DNA from: Persicaria tinctoria
Taxonomy: Eukaryota > Streptophyta > Magnoliopsida > Caryophyllales > Polygonaceae
Direction of reading: 5' to 3'
Length of the DNA: 64,000 nucleotides
Assembly (NCBI GenBank): GCA_037127255.1
Contig: JBANSL010000004.1
Coordinates: forward strand, 27,405,967 to 27,469,966
In this document: positions 34,286 to 47,043 of the stretch, piece after piece
Layout: every line of letters starts with the position of its first letter
Numbering within the stretch: the first letter of the stretch is position 1
Made by a program: the position numbers and the translations under genes
Notes under the pieces: generated by a model
Told to the model about the DNA's origin: nothing
Databases searched by the model: none
The model's input: the letters and a program-made list of their open reading frames with translations, nothing else

Positions 34286-35499
34286 TTGACTCCACTGTCT
34301 CCGGTTGTTCCCCCCTGTAATTCATGGCATTCTGTTTCTTCTTCCTCCGCAGCAAGGAACTTCACAGAGGATGATTTGCACCTATGTCCCACGAAGTACT
34401 TATCGCCACATCGATAGCACAGTCCAGGTGTTCTCTTGAACTCACTGCTCGGCGTCTCCATCCCCCTCTGGTTGCTCACATTCTTGGACCCCAAGGGTCC
34501 AGATCTGGGACTGTTTTGCCAGTTCGATCCCGTAAAAGACCCTTTCCAAGTCGGCTTACTTGCTTTCATGATTGCCTGAACCGCGTCGCTGTGTAACCTA
34601 GCCAAATCCAAAGCTTATGCTAATTCCCTGGGCCTTCCTAATTTCACAAGGGATTTGATTTCAGCCTTGAGACCGCTAATATAGCTTGAAACAAAGTAGA
34701 TTTCAGGAAGATGAGGATTAAACATCAACATTCCCGCACGCAATTCTTCAAATTGCTCGTTGTAATCCTCCAATTCACCTTCCTGAACCAGTTTATTGAA
34801 ATCCTCCATGATTTCAACCCCTTGTTTTTTCTCGAATCGACTGCAAAGAGCTTCACTCATCTCCTTCCAGCGAACACCCTTACGCTGCATCAAGTAGCCT
34901 TGGATTTACACATCCGCCTGATCCTGCATATTCATGGCTGCGATTTCTACTTTCTAGTGCTCTGGAATCCCAAAAATGGCAAAGTACTTTTCGCTCTTCC
35001 TCACCCAACTTCTTGGCTTGCGACCGTCAAATACGGGAAACTCCAATTTTGGAAATCGATTTCCCGACCACGCCGCTCCGGTTGATGTCTGGCCCTCGTT
35101 ACGCAGTGGTGGAATCTTGTACACTCCATGGTCCTCTGCGTTTGATCCCGGAGTCTTTTCTTACTGATCAGCGGATCCAAATGACGTCGGACCTCACCCT
35201 TGCTGATTCTTGAACGAATCCAATAATCTTGCAAAATTCTGCTCCGTCTGCACCTGAATCTGCTCCGCCATTCTCGCAATGCTGTGCTCCGTCTTGGCCT
35301 GTAACCGATCCATCTTTGCTTCCATCTTGGAGCGCAATTCAGTAGTAGCCGCCTTCAATTCCTCGATCGCCTTGTGCTGCTCTTCCTGCCGCTGAACAGC
35401 TTCGATCAACTGTCCGTGTGAATTGGCGGTGAATTGCTGGAGATGTTGCAAGTGGCTCTCGATATTTTCCAATGCCTTGAATCGCGTACTGTCCGCCAT
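34286..35499 (-). pseudogene. Element B gag with zinc knuckle
   Basis: Minus begins MADSTRFKALENIESHL, a coiled-coil N-terminal region, then a capsid-like part (FEKKQGVEIMEDFNKLVQEG, YFVSSYISGLKAEIKSL) and a CCHC knuckle CYRCGDKYFVGHRC. Stops near 35197, 34908 and 34612 and frame changes split it. The product would package element RNA. Confidence 0.8.
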
Positions 35500-35516
35500 G
35501 GTCGAGGAGACGTCAA

Positions 35517-35527
35517 GTCTGATACCA
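35517..35527 (-). promoter_or_regulatory. Element B primer-binding site
   Basis: TGGTATCAGAC on minus lies three bases inside the 5' LTR; it is complementary to the 3' end of initiator tRNA-Met. Confidence 0.75.
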
Positions 35528-35530
35528 ATC

Positions 35531-35676
35531 TGTTAGATCTGCAGTAGGTTAGTTAGACAGTTGAGATAGAGAGAGATATGAGAAGTAAACCACAATTGTA
35601 TTGAATGAGTCTCGAACACTGTCTTGGCTTTACAATTATACACTTTTCCTCAGTCTAAGGCTCTCCCTTCTTAACA
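35531..35676 (-). repeat. Element B 5' LTR
   Basis: TGTTAAGAAGG ... AGATCTAACA on minus, 146 bp. Followed on the right by target duplication TTCTC. Confidence 0.92.
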
Positions 35677-36382
35677 TTCTCATTCACGTAAACATATAAA
35701 TGCATTGGCCTTGAATAACTATCACAACATTTAGAGATGCATAAGAAGAGTAAGTACACTCAAGAAAGCAGAGGGATTTTTATATGTTCTCCCTATAAGG
35801 CCAAAATTCTCACTAGGACAAATTTTGTTGGATTTAAACCTTTAGCCTAGGATTATATGTGCTCAATTTCATCACAAGTTTACAATCCACGTAAAAACAA
35901 TTTTAAGGACTTAGGCTAAACCTTCCAAACATGTCATAGGATTTACATAATCAAGTTAGTCATTATTTATCATCACAGGACATCTAAGTTAGGGTATAAA
36001 AACCAAGACAAAATATAAGACAAAAGAAAAGTAAACATGCATTTTTTTTTTTTTTCGACATTTTTTCATTTTTTTCTCTCCAGATTTTATGAAACTAAAA
36101 GCAAGACTAAAGTGAATAAAACATAAAATGCATAAAACTTAAACATGAATGCATAACATAATCCATAAAATAAGGTGCAACACATAAAACATGATCCAAA
36201 ACACATAAAACGGACACAAATAAGTTTTCTGAATCCCCGCCCCATACTTAAAAATAGACAGTGTCCCCGTTGTCAAAAGAAAAATCAAAGTAAAAGGGAA
36301 AAGACTCAAAAACTCACAAAAGAAATTCAGAAGCTGCTGAAGACATCCATAAGCTCTACGGAGAAGGCGGTGGGGGTGGAAG
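35677..36382 (-). other. Element A noncoding region right of element B
   Basis: Continuation of the 3' untranslated part of A. A poly-T/pyrimidine tract lies at about 36042-36080. No gene. Confidence 0.5.
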
Positions 36383-37750
36383 TCAACGCTGTGGAAACAA
36401 AGAAGATGCCCACGCCATGAAGGAATACTGGTTCGTTTCCTGCTTGTCCATCCTCTTATTCAAGCGTGTAAACTCCTCCATAAGAGCACCCTGTCTATGC
36501 TGCAGGGCCTCCTGGCTCAGTCTCAGAGGTCTAAGCTCATCCATGACGTCAGTAAGGCTAGGAGGATGTTGGGGCGCAGATCTGCTCGAGCCAGCCCCAG
36601 CAGAAAAGGGGCGGCTACCGGGCCTAGTGTCATGATCCATATAGTCGGTGTCGTGCTTCTGCTGCATGTGCTCATGGTGAAATCCTTGCCCAAATGATCC
36701 AAAACCATCAAATATACTAGGTGGAGGCACGGCCAACTCAAAAGTACTCTCGGGGCGGGGGTATCTAGATGGTCTCTATCGTCTCAGAGGATCATTCAGA
36801 ATATCCTCTGGAGTCGGTGAAGGTGCAGAAGCCTAAATGACAAACCCGTTGGGGACATAAAGCAAGTCCATAGTAGGCCTGGTAATCTCCACCTCGTGAT
36901 CATGAAAAACTGAAAGAAGCTTGTCTCTGTTGCGCTTGATCACACTAGCACTAATCAAATATGCAGTATCAATCATCAGAGTGGGTACAACCTTGTATCC
37001 GGTGAAGTCAACCTCAAGGCGCCTGGCCAACAACGCCACTAGGCTTCCATACCATATTTCTTCCGTTCGTGCTCTATAGGCCAAGACATGCATAATGAAC
37101 TCAAACCCCAAGTTCAGGGGTGTCTGCATCTCAAATAGTACCCCTCTCAAACACTCCACTTCAGTTCCAGTGGGCCGGGACAATTCCTTCTTGGCCCAGA
37201 TGGTGCAGCCAAAAAGTCGCAAAATAATACGGAAGAGTGGGTTTGCAATGTCCTTACCCTGAAGTGCTCTAAGAGGCCAGCTAGACGTGCCAGTGATCAG
37301 TGTCCAGGTCACAAGAGCCTTGCAGCTGGAATGACTATATGGCACTACTGGGTTAGGAAATCCCAGCAATGCATTGAATTGCTGCAACGTGAAGGTGTGC
37401 TGAACATTCCCCAGCTGGAATGTAATCGGGCCCACAAAATCTAGGCTAGTCATATCGCTTGCCAACGTAGCCATGAATTCTGCAGTAAGAGCGGGGTAGT
37501 GGTGGGGGACATGATCCAGAAGACTAGTGGCGCCTAAGTAAGAGAAGGCCTCCAATAAGTCATCATGTACCCCAAGGCGGTCTCCATCATTAGGGCTATA
37601 CCATCGGGCCTTCAGATTGCCCTTCTTGTGGAACTCCTTGTAGTCCTTCTTCAGACGGGAGTCGGAGATGATGACATTATCCAACGGGACTGTAGTGGAT
37701 GACTCCCTAGCCCTCTTGCTACGCTGACGACTAAACATTTTCCTGGACAA
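36383..37750 (-). pseudogene. Element A third ORF, ATHILA-type protein
   Basis: Minus ORF 37750-36833 (305 residues, MSRKMFSRQRSKRARESSTT) has the Athila ORF signature: GNLKARWYSPNDGDRLG, a middle region with FTLQQFNALLGFP, and FEFIMHVLAYRARTEEIW. It stops at 36833, and a second block (36736-36383) continues in another frame with DVMDELRPLRLSQEAL and a Gln-rich helix. The role of this Athila ORF (sometimes called env-like) is not established. Broken by the stop and a frame change. Confidence 0.75.
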
Positions 37751-39712
37751 GACAAACCAAGTGAAAACTAAAATCTTTTCGAAAACAGTGAAACCAAACC
37801 AAATCAGATAAACTCAAAAGAAGCTAACATCTAACCATGCAAATTAAGAATGATAATATGCACTAGAAAAACATATAAACACATAAAGACCGAGTGCATA
37901 TAAATAGCCAAGCGCAAGAGATACCACCTAATAAAATAATCGCATATAAACAATATAAAATAAGCTTCAATGCATATAAACTCACCATCATGGCAAATAG
38001 AATGCATTACCCATTTATATAACCATATGCCCCACTTAAACTATATGAATAGGAAAAACAATATAGACAATATAATCATCATGTAATATCACTATAATGC
38101 AGCACCTAATCATAAGACCATATACTCAAGAAAAGTAACATAAGTAATGCAAAACTCAATATGCACAAACCAACCATGACAACCCCATACTTAAGTTCAA
38201 AACAAGTCAAATAAATATGCAATGGATATATAACTTGTTTGCAATGTCAAATCATGCAAGGGAATAGATTTTATGCTATAATAGAAGAAGCTAATCAACC
38301 AAAAGCATAAAAATCAATTCCAAAATCAAAGCCTGAAACAGATCGCAATGAAATTTTAAAATCTAATTAGCTCACAATCCATAAACAATTTGACAATGCT
38401 ATGAACATAAAAGTATCTCTAAATAAACCCAACAACACAACCATATCATCAATTTCGACCAATTTGGCTTTCGGCAAAAAGTCCCAAATTCCGCTCCTAA
38501 ATCAAACCCTAGGTTTTCAATCTCAACCTAAATCATCAAATCAATCAAAATAATTGAAATAGACAAGCTTAGGGTAAGAAATCATACCAAAATTGAGTAG
38601 AAAGAGGAAGAAAATTCGGGATTTCGAAGGTGTAACGAACCGAGCCAATTAAACAGTGACTTGGGCGAAAGTGGTTCGGTGTGGGTGCTGCAGGGCTCGA
38701 ACCGGGTCAGATTTGGGCTCAAGGGGTGCGGCTGGTGGAGGTGGTTCGAGTGTGGCGTGGCTGGTGGGTCAAGGTGGCTCGTTGGTGGTGTAGGAGACGA
38801 AGGAAACGAACAACGAACATGAGAGAGAGAGAGAGTGGGCTCGGTGTGGGTGGTTCTGGGCTCGAGCCGGGGTGAGCCTGGGCTCCTTGGGTGCGGCTGG
38901 GGCTAGGGGTCCGACCGACGGTGATGGGTGGCCCGAGCTCGGCTCGGTGGAGGCGAGGGCGGCTTGGAGAGTAGAAGGAGGCTGGGCTCGGTGAAGCTTC
39001 GATTCAGCAGAGGGAAGAAAGAAAGGAGAAAGAAAAGAAGACAGGCGGTGGAGGTTTTAATTTATTTATTATTATTTTTTTAAAAAAAAATTTTCAAAAA
39101 TTCCGTAGGGGTCGGTACCGAGGCTATGGGGGGTCGGTATGGCCTCGGTACAACCTACTGGAATTTGAGAATTATTCGAATATACTTACCTGATCCGCCA
39201 GGGGGGTCGGTACAACCTCGGTACAGTCCCGTTTCTTGCTCCGATCTCTGTTTTTCACCCGTTTTCACCATGGTCACCTCTCAAGACATGCATGGTTAGT
39301 GCAATATGTTCTATCCCAGCTAACTTACCTATCCTAAAATTTAAAAATAAAACTAAAATTTAAAAGGGAAAGGAAAACAAAGCGGGTTGCCTCCCGTAAG
39401 CGCTACCTTTAACGTCGTTAGCTTGACGTGGTTACCTCAACTTCATTCTAATGATGTAAGAGCCCAAGTGACTCTTATTTCTTCCTCCAGATCCATTCTA
39501 TCATAGTATTTCTTGAGTAGGTGGCCATTGACCTTGAATATGGCCCCTCCTTCATCAACTAGGTCCACCGCTCCATGGGGATAGATATGATGAACCACAA
39601 ATGGTCCACTCTATCGTGATCTAAGCTTCCTTGGGAACAAACACAATCGAGAATTGAAAAGAAGAACCTTATCACCTACCTCATATGTCTTTGGCACCAA
39701 CTTCTTGTCATG
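37751..39712 (-). other. Element A spacer between pol and third ORF, with motif island
   Basis: No ORF is supported. 38650-39000 on plus is G-rich (GGTTCGGTGTGGGTG and GGGCTCG words). 39106-39232 carries repeated GGGTCGGTACCGAGG and CCTCGGTAC words, the same as in A's LTR and gag. Near 39385-39440 the minus strand has the conserved Athila post-pol phrase with AACGACGTTAAAGG and GGAGGCAACCCG. Confidence 0.6.
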
Positions 39713-41775
39713 TTACTTCTTGGTGCGCTCCTTGTAGATTTCGGCGTTTTGATAAGCTTTGAGCCTCAACTCCTCCAAATCTTGCAAGTCCATGAATCTC
39801 TTCGCTCCGGCCGCGTCAAGGTCCATGTTGAGCTCCTTAAGAGCCCATAATGCTCTATGCTCAAGCTCGACGGGCAAATGACAAGACTTGCCATTAAACA
39901 AGTTGTAAGGAGTTGTGCGAAATGGTGTCTTGTACGCCATCCTATAAGCCCACAACGCATCATCTAGCTTTGATGCCCAATCCTTCCTCGAGCGTGACAC
40001 CGTTTTCTCTAAGATGCTCTTGATTTGTCAATTTGAAACCTCCACTTGGCCGCTAGTTTGAGGGTGGTAAGGTGTTGCCACCCTATGAGACACCCCATAC
40101 TTAGCCAAAAGAGCTTCAAAGCCCCTCTCTATGAAGTGAGATCCTCCATCGCTAATAAGAAATCGTGGGATACCAAAACGGGGAAATATGTTAGTCTTCA
40201 TAAATCTAGCTACAACTTTAAGATCATTAGTACGAGTAGCTATAGCTTCAACCCATTTAGAAACATATTCTACCGCTACCAAAATATATTTATAGGGCCC
40301 AGATGAAGGGAAGGGTCCCATAAAATCAATACCCCAAACGTCAAAAAGTTCAACCTCTAGGATACCGGTAAGAGGGTTCTCATGCCTCCATGTGATGTTC
40401 CCCGCTCTTTGGCACTCATCGCAACTTTCAATGTAAGCATGTACATCCTTGAACGAAGTAGGCCAATAGAAGCCACTTTGAAGAATCTTCGCTGTGGTCT
40501 TGAAACTCTTTGCGTGGCCGCCCGTTGGAAGGGTGTGACAATGCTTGATTATGCTCTCAATCTCCTCATCCGGTACACAACGTCTAAAAATATGGTCGCT
40601 CCCCTGCTTGAATAAGTAGGGATCATCCCAATAGTATTGCTTGACGTCGTGGAGAAACTTCTTCTTGGCTTGCGAAGTCAAATCCTTAGGGATTTCTCCC
40701 CCTACAATGTAATTAGCAAAATCCGCAAACCAAGGGTTCCTCGACCCTCTAATAGCACAAATATGATGAGATAGAGGAGAAGAAGGGGGGGGAGGGGGGG
40801 GTATAAAAGGAATCCTCACCAGAACCTACCGAATCGTTTCGCATGAGGCTTTCGTCCGGCCTGAAGTCATTGATTGGTACTTGATCTTCGGACTCCATGA
40901 GGTGGTCTAAAGGCAACCTAGACAAATGGTCAGCCACCAAATTCTCTGCTCTCTTCTTGTCCCTAATTTCACAATCAAATTCTTGCAACAAAAGCATCAA
41001 ACGAAGAAGCCTAGGCTTGGCATCCTTCTTAGTCATCAAATATCTTACCGCGGCATGATCCGTATAGACAATGACCTTAGAACCTACTAAATAAGTACGA
41101 AACTTTTCAAAGGCAAATACCACGACGAGGAATTCCTTCTCCGTCGTGGTGTACTTACCTTATGCTTCGTCAAGTGTCTTACTAGATGGCATGAAGCTTC
41201 TTGTCCTTCCTTTGCCCAAGCACGGTACCTACGACATAGTCACTAGCATCACACATGATCTCAAACGGTAGGTTCCAATCGGGCGATTGCATAATAGGAG
41301 CGGAGACAAGGGCTTCTCTCAATTTTTTGAATGCTTCAAGACACTCTGTAGAAAACTCAAAAGCTTCATCCTTCATAAGCAAGTTAGTTAAAGGTTTAGC
41401 AATTTTTGAGAAGTCTTGAATGAATCTCCTATAAAAGCCTGCATGTCCTAGAAAGCTCCTAATATCCTTAACATTAGTGGGAGGAGGTAATTTTTCAATC
41501 AATTCAATTTTAGCACAATCTACCTCAATTCCCCCTTTTGAAACCAAATGCCCAAGAACAATTCCCTCTTGAACCATGAAGTGACATTTTTCCCAATTAA
41601 GCACTAAATTAGTTTCTTCACATCTTTCTAGGACCCTACTCAAGTTGGCAAGACATGAATCAAAAGAAGAACCATAAACAGAAAAATCATCCATAAACAC
41701 TTCTACTATATCCTCAATCATATCAGAAAAAATAGCCATCATACACCTTTGAAAAGTTGCAGGGGCATTGCAAAG
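39713..41775 (-). pseudogene. Element A pol: RT C-terminal part, RNase H, integrase
   Basis: From 41770 leftward on minus: LCNAPATFQRCMMAIF, RT box FMDDFSVYGSSFDSC (about 41695), [12 protein letters not shown], RNase H with [15 protein letters not shown] and [12 protein letters not shown] (41260-41040), linker, integrase finger [12 protein letters not shown] and CDECQRAG (40540-40410), core [20 protein letters not shown] and [10 protein letters not shown], and [14 protein letters not shown] (to 40030) followed by a TGA, then [18 protein letters not shown]-rich tract at about 40786-40801 lies in the RNase H-integrase linker. The upstream two-thirds of RT is missing. Not functional. Confidence 0.85.
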
Positions 41776-42555
41776 TGTTGTTGCAGGAGGATGGTCAAGT
41801 ATGAAATAAATATAAAGTATAGATCAGACTGACTTCCCTGTCTCAGCAAATAAATACAAGACATCCTCCCGTTGTAGTAAGAGAATAGTCAGGATCGAAT
41901 CCACGAGGAAGCACGTCAGCAGTTCTCAGGTAGCTGTAAATTCTCACAGGCAAAGCAGAAAGACAGAAACAAAGGAACAAAGAAACAGAAATAAAAGCAG
42001 AAAATAACAAAAGCAAAGAACAAAGCAAAACAGAAAAGACAAAGCAAAGCAGAAACTAAAAGCAAAGCAAAGGCTCGTCGATCTCGACAAACAGTACTCG
42101 AGATCGACCACATCAGTCGACAACAGAAAATCGGAAATCACAGCAGACAGGCAAACCCGGCAAGGGCAACTCGATCTCGACAACCCCTACTCGAGATCGA
42201 CAAGAGACAAGTCGACAGAAACTTTAGAAATCGACAACAGAAGACAACTCTACTCGACCTAGACGAAGCGTACTCGAGATCGAGTACAACCAACTCGAGA
42301 TCGACAAGATCTCCTCTGTATCGACAAGAATTGATAGAAAATATAAATTGCAAATTCGAATGCAGAATTCAGATTTTCGACAGAAATAAACTCAATATAA
42401 TAAAAGACTTCCAAGACCAGGGTATCAACACCACAACGATAACCATGCAAAGTAACACACAAGGGCACAAAAGATCATGCTTTCCATCAAATAACTTTCG
42501 TCATTAACAAATAGGCATATAGAGGCTTTCGCATAAACCCTAATTGTTACTGAAG
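41776..42555 (-). mobile_element. Athila-like LTR remnant with CTCGAGATCGACAA motif island
   Basis: Begins TGTTGTTGCAGGAGG directly at the RT breakpoint. It carries the leader-like phrase GATCGAATCCACGAGG found in Athila-type LTRs, and at 42070-42335 repeated CTCGAGATCGACAA words. No ORF or PBS. Right edge approximate. Confidence 0.5.
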
Positions 42556-43498
42556 GTTCGATAATGTAAAACAAAGTAATATATAAATACTCTAGAAGGG
42601 GGGTTGAATAGAGTATGCCCGTTTTTCGCAGAAAGTCTCAAGACTTTTGGAGCTTGTACCAAAACCTTTGAGAAGAACCTGAATCACAAAGTTAAACAAT
42701 TCGAACCAAGTGCGGAAAAATGGTAAAGCAAAAAAGAAAATAACACGAGTAATTGTTTACGAGGTTCAGCGCAACTTGGCCTACGTCCCCGCCTAGGGTT
42801 CTTCCACAACCCTAGGATTCAAAAGCTTTATTGATTGCTTAGCTTAGGATCCTAATAGCTCACCGAGAAGCCTCTCTCCTATACAATTGCAATCTAGTCA
42901 ACTCACGTTCCCTTGGAGTCCTAGACCAATCTAGAAGAGCCCCACCTCTCTCAGCTATCTAGTACAATCCTCTAACTCTCGCAAATCAATAGCCTAGTGC
43001 AACTTCCCGAGTTATAAACTCTCGAGTAACACTTGAAATAAATATATCCTATAAGCTCACAATGACTCTCAAAGGCTTTGAAATAAACAACAAACTATTT
43101 GAGCGCTTTGCAGAGAGACACTTGGAAGACAGATCGCTTGAAAGAATTGAAGCTCGTGTGTAGCACTTGTGTGTTCTGTCTTCTCCTTCCTTTCCTTTAT
43201 ATAAGCATAGAGCGTGAGGATCTTCAACACCAGATCTCCAACGGCTCTTTCCAATCAGGCTTTGATCTTGGATCTTCTATTTAAGGATACTTCGAAGCCA
43301 TGATCTATTTTGAACTGATCTTCTCGACATGTATAAGGAAGGATGCAATCTTCGAATATACTTCCTGAAATGGTTAGTTATACATATATATAATATAGTG
43401 GAAGTATATAATAAGATAAAATAATATACGAATAATAAGATAGGTTTTGTATTTCATCAACTGTTAATGCTCCAAGGCTTTTGACACAAACACTGTCA
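42556..43498 (-). mobile_element. Second LTR-like remnant
   Basis: Ends (minus TGACAGTGTTTGTG) against A's protease. The phrase CTCTAGAAGGGGGGTTGAAT near 42588 and the run of short exon-like sentences (CCTAGGGTTCTTCCACAACC) are common in plant LTRs. No coding capacity. Together with the preceding remnant it replaces roughly the last part of A's protease and two-thirds of its RT; no target duplication spans the pair, so a deletion accompanied it. Confidence 0.45.
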
Positions 43499-43814
43499 AA
43501 ACTTACCTACACGGACGGGCACATCATCAATCACCCCAGTTGGTGATACAACCGCTCCTTTAGCCATGGATACTCTCATGTTGACCGACTCTAGGGCTCC
43601 CAAGCTTGTCTTAGACCATATCGAAAGGGGGAGAAGGCTCACACTAGCACCTAAATCACACAAAGCCTTGAAACGGTAAGATGCTAAACCAATAGTAATG
43701 GCAAACTTACCTGGATCTCCAAGTTTCTCAGGGAACTTCACTGAACGGACCTCGTCAGCAAGCTCAGACATGGATCTCTTCTTAGCTAAGATGTCTTTAA
43801 AAAACTTAGTGTAA
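43499..43814 (-). pseudogene. Element A aspartic protease segment
   Basis: Minus reads AYTKFFKDILAKKRSMSEL, KFAITIGLASYRFKALCDLG, with the catalytic CDLGASVSLLPLSI (D-L-G-A-S) motif, then GVIDDVPVRVGKF, after which the LTR remnant begins. Its N-terminal edge is the target duplication GCTGG at 43815-43819, where element C entered. Confidence 0.8.
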
Positions 43815-43819
43815 GCTGG

Positions 43820-45069
43820 TGACAAGAGGAAAACCTGTCGTTGTTCTTGCCAAAGAATACTCAAACTCACAACTAGTATAGTGTGTAAGCAAGAGGTCGA
43901 TCCACAGGGAAATCTATCAATTCAAGTGCAAGTCTAATCGCTAATAGAGAATATGGTGGGTTTTTGGTGTGAAAAAAGGTCCGCCTTTTATCAAAGCGGA
44001 AGTAAACAAACAAAGTAAATTGGGTTGTAGAATTCAATGGAGAAAAATAGGTTCACCTACAATTTATCACTTTAATTGATGAATTCGATCCTTGTTTCAG
44101 CCTCTAGTTCTTGTCTTTTCCTATCAATGTCCTTGTCCAGATCTTAGGTAGATTACTAGTCCTACGAGTCCTAGCAACCCTTATCTCTAAATAACCCTAA
44201 CACGGTTAAGATTCAACCTAGAGATAGCATTAAGATTATGAATTAACCAAGGTACACATAATATCAAGCTACGAGTCGATATTCAACATGTATTCAACTT
44301 CCTACACATCCAATTAGTCCTACGAGTCCTAAAGGGATATGATTGCCACTTGGGTTAAGGTTCGCTACGAGGAATCTACAAAACCCTAGCAATTGAATGA
44401 ATCTACTCTAACTAGTCGGCCAGGCCAGAGAGAATAAAACACATTCAAGCAATTAAGCACAAGGAAGTCAAAACATTGCAATAGGAATAAGAACTAGATT
44501 AAGAAACTCACAATTCAACAATCAAAGATCCAAACTGTAGGCGAAACCTTGAGAGTTTAGTTGCTCATGCTCAACGGCGCTCTCAACAATGGTGTAAAGT
44601 GCATAAGGTGAATGAACGAAATAACTAGAAAAGCCTTAAATAGTCTAGAGAAATCCGGCCCAAAATAGTTTAACAAGAACCCTAAGTTTAATCCGTTTCC
44701 GAAGTTCAGCTACTGCACGGGCCGCGGGGCGGCCAGGCCAGGCCGCGGGGCGGCCGGCGATCAGCGAAATCCTGCGTTTCTCCTTCGAGCCGCGGGGCGG
44801 CCAGAGATGCTACGGGGCGGCCTGCGATTCTTCCGAACTCCCTCCTCTTCGTCTCCAGCAGCTCCTAATTCCTTCTGTAACTCGTTTCCGCTCTTTTCAA
44901 TATCATTTCACCTCCAATCTACTTTACCTGAAATAATCAATAAACTCATGTAGATTCCGCCTCTTCTAACTCAACAAGTGATAATGTAAATTCAACTAAA
45001 TAAATGCAATATTCACACCTAAATAATGCTAAATGCAATCTATTATGCAACACTAAATATGCTCTATCA
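43820..45069 (-). repeat. Element C solo-type LTR copy
   Basis: 1250 bp, TG...CA on minus, nearly identical to 57240-58489. It is preceded by GCTGG (43815-43819) and followed by GCTGG (45070-45074), so alone it has the structure of a solo LTR. GCCGCGGGGCGGCC island at 44719-44830. Confidence 0.93.
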
Positions 45070-46766
45070 GCTGGCATCTCACTCAAAGCATCACTGAAAG
45101 GAACATATATATTCAAACTTTGAAGCATCTTCACAAACTTTTGAAACTTACCTTCCGCTGTGTCCTTTACCTTTTTCGGAGGGTATGGAAGCACCTTCAT
45201 CGGATTCGGGGCTGAAATAGACCTTGCAGAAGAATCCGTCGCTGCTGGAGGGGTCGGTACGGAGGCTGAGGGGGTCGGTACGTCCTCGGTATGGACACTG
45301 TTGTCCCCGTTTTCTTCCTCGTTTGGCGTGCTTTCGCGACCAGGCACCTCCTTTCCATTTCTCAGGTGTATTGCAGCTATTTTCCCCCTAGGGTTCTCGT
45401 CGGTGTGGCCTGAGAGCTTCCCTTGAGGCCGTGGGATTTGTGCCGCGAGATTACCTAGTTGGGAATCCACTCCCTTCTTCCAAGTTTCCAACTCTCCTAT
45501 TTGTGCATGAACACCCTTAAATTGAGAATTCACATCGGCGCGAAGCCCATTGAATCCTTCCTTAAGCTCTTGTACCCATGTTGGTGGTTCTTGATACCCT
45601 GGGGGCCTATATGGGGGAACCCTTTGATCTTGTTGCGGAGGAGGTTGACTCCCTTGTCCTTTTCCACAGTTACCCCAATTAGGGTAATTGTTGTTCCTCC
45701 CTGCATAACTGTTATTTTGATTCCCCACATAATTACTATTATTATTGGGGTTCCTATAAGAAGCCCTCATATAACTTACCTCTTCGTAGTGTTCTGCCCT
45801 TTGTACCTGGCTAATATTATGGCAATCTATAGTATTATGAGCTAGAGAACCACATTCTAAACAAGGTTGATTTCTAGATAGAAAACTTACTTGCTTCTTG
45901 AGGCGTCGGGTCTCATCCTCTTGGAATTGCTGACGCACATCTGGGTCAATTTCATTAGAAGGCTCATAAAGTTTCTTACCTGACGGTCTAGCCACTGTGG
46001 TGCCATACATAGCGTCGTACTCCGTTAGCTTGTCCAATAGAGACCATGTATCAGTTGGATTAATCTCGAGGAACCCACAATCGGTGTGCAGGTTCAATCG
46101 AGTCTTGGTCTCCGCATTGATGCCTTGGAAGAAGATTTCTTGGAGGACATACTCAGGTTGTCCGTGGGTAGGGCATTGTCTCTACAACTCCTTGAATCTC
46201 TCACAAGTCTCCAAAAATGTCTCTCCTGGCAATTGGTGAAATGAGGTGATTTTCTTCCTAACCTCCGTTGTCTTTGCCGGTGGAAAGAACTTTGTCATGA
46301 ACAAGTCATACAAAGCCTTCCATGTAGTGATGGACCTAGGCGCCAAACTCTCCAACCAATTCAGAGCCTTTCCTGAAAGAGACCATTTAAATGCCTTTAG
46401 TTGCACATATTCCAACGATACATCATCAGCAGCAATTGTATCGCGTAAATCAATAAAATTCTTAATATGAAGCATAGGGCATTCATGAGCTTTGCCCTCA
46501 AATTGAGATCTTTTAATTAAAGAAATAAAGTGGGATTTGATCTCAAAATTGCGCTCAATTTCGGGGAGGACGATTGCAGACTCAGGCACCCTTTGTTCTG
46601 GGTGCATGTATTGCTTTGCATTCCTTGGGATAGCATCCAACTGCTGTTGTAGACGAGTAGTTGCTTCCCTTCCTCTCGCCGCAGCCTCCCTTTCTCTCGC
46701 TGCAGCCTCCCTTTCTCTTTTTGCAGTGAGCCGAAATTGCTCCATCTGACGACGGAGGTTAGCCAT
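45070..46766 (-). pseudogene. Element A gag, duplicated copy
   Basis: Minus blocks 46766-46182 (MANLRRQMEQFRLTAKRERE, a coiled basic start; then FIDLRDTIAADDVSLEYVQL and the retrotransposon gag core WKALYDLFMTKFFPP) and 46097-45075 (NLHTDCGFLEINPTDTWSLL, zinc knuckle CLECGSLAHNTIDC, Asn/Tyr-rich and Pro-rich linkers, ALSEMPA). A stop (TAG near 46182) separates them. Past 45075 the frame runs into the C LTR. Almost identical to 58490-60186. Confidence 0.85.
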
Positions 46767-47043
46767 CTGCGCAGCAACGTCAACATTGTTGACGTTGTTG
46801 CCATTGTTACCCGTGTTACCTGGGTTTTATGTATTGTTGCTCATTGTCCTAGCTTCTCGTAATCTGTGATGAAAAGAGCGTTCCGGTTCGGGATCGATAA
46901 CAAAATCGAAATCAAGCCCGCGTCGCCCTGATCGCATAAACTGAAAACAAAGATAAAAACAAAGACACCACAATCAAAAGCAAAGGGGGATGAGCTATTC
47001 CCAAACCCTAATAATAACTAAAACTTTGGCATAATTGAAATCT

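Larger units (their letters stand above)
30748..35676 (-). mobile_element. Element B: short-LTR chromovirus (Reina-like) Ty3/gypsy
   Basis: 4929 bp with two 146-bp LTRs (30748-30893 and 35531-35676) and perfect 5-bp target duplications TTCTC (30743-30747 and 35677-35681). Primer site TGGTATCAGAC (35527-35517 on minus) matches initiator tRNA-Met. Domain order is gag with zinc knuckle, PR, RT, RH, INT and a C-terminal chromodomain. Very short LTRs, ~5 kb length and a chromodomain point to the Reina group. It lies inside element A's 3' noncoding region. Confidence 0.93.
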
